Below are positions 14,478 to 16,501 of a stretch of 16,501 nucleotides of DNA, in pieces. The translations under genes were made by a program, and so were the position numbers. The notes under the pieces were generated by a model. The model was given only the letters and a program-made list of their open reading frames with translations, had not been told where the DNA came from and made no database searches. The stretch is taken from contig PKCT01000136.1 in assembly GCA_002862325.1 (NCBI GenBank), forward strand, positions 1-16,501, given 5' to 3'. Position 1 is the first letter of the stretch. The number at the start of each line of letters is the position of its first letter. This stretch comes from Phycisphaerae bacterium (GTDB taxonomy: Bacteria; Planctomycetota; Phycisphaerae; Phycisphaerales; SM1A02).

Positions 14478-15707
14478 TCAGGCTCCGTCCGGACTCTGCT
14501 CGACATCGGCGTCCCCGGCCAGCACGGGCCAGTCGCGGACGAGTGAAGACCAGGAATCATCCCGGATCGCCGTTCGTATGTCCAGCAGCAGCCGCTGGAA
14601 GTGCCGGAGGTTGTGGAGGCTGCAGAGAATCGGGCCCACCATCTCGTCGGCGGCGAAGCAATGCCTCAGGTAGGCCCGGCTGAAGCCCCCCAGACACGCC
14701 GGACAATCGCATTTCGGATCGATTGGGGCCGGATCGTCTCGAAAACGGGCGTGGCGAAGCCTGAGCGGCCCTGTTCGGGTGAAGACCGATGCCATTCGAC
14801 CGTTTCTGGTGGGAAGAACACAGTCGAACATGTCCACCCCGGCCGCCACGGCCATCACGATGTCCCGTTCGTATCCGACGCCCATGAGATACCTCGGGCG
14901 ATCCCCCGGAAGCCTGGGGGCGGTGTGCTCCACCACGGTCCTGATCATCTCGGTGCTTTCGCCCACCGCGACGCCCCCGATCGCGTATCCCGGGAGGTCG
15001 GCCTGACAGATCGCTTCGACGCTCGCATCCCGCCGCGCGAGATCGGTGCCTCCCTGCACGATCCCGAAGAGCCCCTGCTCGTCCGGCCGGGCATGGGCCT
15101 GCTGGCATCGCTCGAGCCAACGAACGGTGCGTTCATGGGCTTCGTCGAGTCGCTTGGGCCAATCCTTGGGACGCGGCAGATTGGCCCGTGGACTCCCCTT
15201 CCCGTGGCTCGCGTCCGGTGAAGGCGGGCAGTCGTCGAACGCCATGATGATGTCCGCGCCGATCGCGTTCTGGATCTCCATCGAGCGTTCAGGACCGAGA
15301 TGGATCTTCGAGCCGTCGATGAACGACTTGAAGGTCACACCATCGTCGTCGATGGCGTTGATGTCCGACATCGAGAACGCCTGATAGCCCCCGGAATCGG
15401 TGAGGATCGGGCCGCTCCACTTCATGAACTCATGACTTCCGCCCACCTCCCGGAGCACTTCGATGCCCGGCCGGAGCATGAGGTGATAGGCGTTGTTCAG
15501 GATGATCCCCGCACCGATGTCGCGGACCTGCCCGGGGAGGACGCCCTTCATCGCGGCCGCGGTGGCGACCGGCATGAAGGCGGGCGTCGGAAACTCTCCG
15601 TGCGGTGTCGAGACCGTGCCCAGGCGGGCGTGGTTCTCCGAACACCTGGCGTCGATTCGAAATCGAATCGGCCCCGAACCATGCCAGGCGCCGGTCGAAT
15701 CGCTCAT
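14478..15707 (-). CDS. tgt: tRNA-guanine(34) transglycosylase (queuine tRNA-ribosyltransferase)
   Basis: Tgt swaps the wobble guanine of GUN-anticodon tRNAs (Tyr, His, Asn, Asp) for preQ1 in the queuosine pathway. The TIM-barrel enzyme is complete at 409 residues. Visible motifs are RLGTVSTPHGEFPTPAFMPV, the base-recognition Asp in ILTDSGGYQAFS (D104), GIVQGG (215-220), the loop around AIGGVAVGE, and the catalytic nucleophile in MFDCVLPTRNGR (D295). The zinc site is C333, C335, C338 and H365, in CDCPACLGGFSRAYLRH and the LHNLRHF segment. Between FDDCPPS and the helix ERTVRWLERC there is an insertion of about 20 residues, rich in Pro, Lys and Arg, compared with common Tgt. The ATG overlaps the stop of the rhomboid gene (ATGA), indicating translational coupling, and yajC follows after 14 nt. 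No queA is seen next to it within the window. Confidence 0.97.
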   Translation of the reverse strand: MSDSTGAWHGSGPIRFRIDARCSENHARLGTVSTPHGEFPTPAFMPVATAAAMKGVLPGQVRDIGAGIILNNAYHLMLRPGIEVLREVGGSHEFMKWSGPILTDSGGYQAFSMSDINAIDDDGVTFKSFIDGSKIHLGPERSMEIQNAIGADIIMAFDDCPPSPDASHGKGSPRANLPRPKDWPKRLDEAHERTVRWLERCQQAHARPDEQGLFGIVQGGTDLARRDASVEAICQADLPGYAIGGVAVGESTEMIRTVVEHTAPRLPGDRPRYLMGVGYERDIVMAVAAGVDMFDCVLPTRNGRMASVFTRTGPLRLRHARFRDDPAPIDPKCDCPACLGGFSRAYLRHCFAADEMVGPILCSLHNLRHFQRLLLDIRTAIRDDSWSSLVRDWPVLAGDADVEQSPDGA

Positions 15708-16501
15708 CTTCGCGAGGCCTCGCGGAGAATCTTCTGTTCACGCTTGGTCAGGCTCTGCAGGCCGGACTCGTGGATCTTGGCGAGGATCCGATCGATCTCG
15801 GCCTCCTGCTTCATCTCTCCCCCCCGGCTCTTCGAACGGACCGCTCGCCTCGCCGCGTTGCTGCGACTCCATGGGTCGAAGCGTCCGAGGAAGTCGAAGA
15901 AGCCGTGCAGCCAGTTCGGCCTTCTGATGAGCCCCCATCCGGCGATCGCGCCGCCGAGGTGCGCCGCCTCGCCGCCCGCGTTGGTCCATCCCAGGAACAC
16001 CGTGAGCAACGCGATGACGACGAGTCCGTAGGCCAGCGTCGCCAGACGCATGGGCAGGACGAAGAAGAGGTAGACCGTGGCGTTCGGAACGAGGAATGCG
16101 CTCGCCATGAGGACGCCGAACACGCCGGCGCTGGCGCCGATCAGCGGCGTGGCCGGATCGCTGATCAGGACGAGCGGGAGCTTGATCCCAAAGACGGTGT
16201 ATCCGGTCCAGCCCACCAGATTGAGCAGCAGATACATGACGGCACCGGCGATGCCGCAGAGGAGGTAGAACGCCAGATACCGCTTGGACCCCAGATACTG
16301 CTCGACCAGGCCGCCGAAGAGGAAAAGCCCCAGCATGTTGAACATGAGATGCACGAGGTCGGCATGGAGGAACTGGAACGTGATGAATCGCCAGAACTGG
16401 AAGCCCACCGGAGCGAGGTTGCTCGGGTCGAACGTCACGATGGCGCGAGAGGTCGAGAAGTACCCGAACCCGAAGAGCGGCCCCGCACTTCGAACCGCCG
16501 C
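15704..16501 (-). CDS. Rhomboid-family intramembrane serine protease (5'-truncated by window edge)
   Basis: Rhomboids cleave transmembrane substrates within the bilayer. The frame remains open to the window's right end. The residues upstream of the GTG at 16438 (GPLFGFGYFSTSRAIVTFDP) fit the rhomboid N-terminal region, so the true start is probably beyond the edge; 265 residues are visible. Family landmarks are WRFITFQFLHADLVHLMFNM, the FGGLVEQYLG loop, the catalytic serine in GASAGVFG (S124 of the visible part) and the catalytic histidine in EAAHLGGAIAGW (H181). About six membrane segments can be traced. After the last one, a cytosolic tail of about 70 residues ends in EIDRILAKIHESGLQSLTKR, matching the DUF6576-type C-terminal module seen on rhomboids of Bacteroidetes and Planctomycetes. 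It is coupled to tgt by an ATGA overlap. It should be catalytically active; the substrate is unknown. Confidence 0.94.
   Translation of the reverse strand, partial: AAVRSAGPLFGFGYFSTSRAIVTFDPSNLAPVGFQFWRFITFQFLHADLVHLMFNMLGLFLFGGLVEQYLGSKRYLAFYLLCGIAGAVMYLLLNLVGWTGYTVFGIKLPLVLISDPATPLIGASAGVFGVLMASAFLVPNATVYLFFVLPMRLATLAYGLVVIALLTVFLGWTNAGGEAAHLGGAIAGWGLIRRPNWLHGFFDFLGRFDPWSRSNAARRAVRSKSRGGEMKQEAEIDRILAKIHESGLQSLTKREQKILREASRR

Overview
The window is GC-rich, densely packed bacterial chromosome. Its gene content suggests a planctomycete, most likely of the Phycisphaerae. The grounds are a SecD-SecF fusion with enlarged extracytoplasmic domains, a rhomboid protease with a DUF6576-type C-terminal tail, a eukaryote-like NAD-type isocitrate dehydrogenase and a class IV (HDAC11-like) deacetylase. 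This assignment is inference from protein character; no rRNA or other direct marker is present. I see no mobile element, CRISPR array, tRNA or rRNA.

Layout. (1) 1-2448, plus strand: the C-terminal two thirds of the chromosome-condensing ATPase SMC, cut by the left edge. (2) 2483-5179, minus strand: a three-gene run transcribed NAD-isocitrate dehydrogenase -> class IV HDAC-like deacetylase -> small lipoprotein. (3) A 90-bp divergent promoter region, then 5270-7257, plus strand: an FAD-dependent oxidoreductase whose end overlaps an aldo/keto reductase. (4) 7318-8151, plus strand: a zinc-ribbon multi-pass membrane protein, meeting the next unit tail to tail with a 31-bp overlap. (5) 8121-16501, minus strand: a long membrane/export cluster in the transcribed order rhomboid protease -> tgt -> yajC -> secDF -> LysM protein -> small SseB-like protein. 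Most junctions are 4-bp overlaps or gaps under 30 nt; the exception is a 214-nt gap after secDF.

How the genes work together. tgt-yajC-secD-secF is a classic conserved bacterial neighbourhood. Here it is preceded by an intramembrane protease and followed by a membrane-anchored LysM protein, so the unit combines protein export, membrane quality control and envelope binding. The other genes are central metabolism (isocitrate dehydrogenase), two redox enzymes of unknown substrate that are probably translationally coupled, and chromosome maintenance.

Most of the window is core housekeeping, and I did not find a clear new defence or mobile system. The most distinctive observations are lineage-type elaborations of the Sec accessory proteins: a coiled-coil-like insertion in the SecD P1 domain, a greatly enlarged SecF periplasmic domain and a low-complexity N-terminal extension on YajC. 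The HDAC-like enzyme downstream of isocitrate dehydrogenase is also notable. Several start codons differ from the longest open frame; isocitrate dehydrogenase, the aldo/keto reductase and the SseB-like protein all appear to use GTG.
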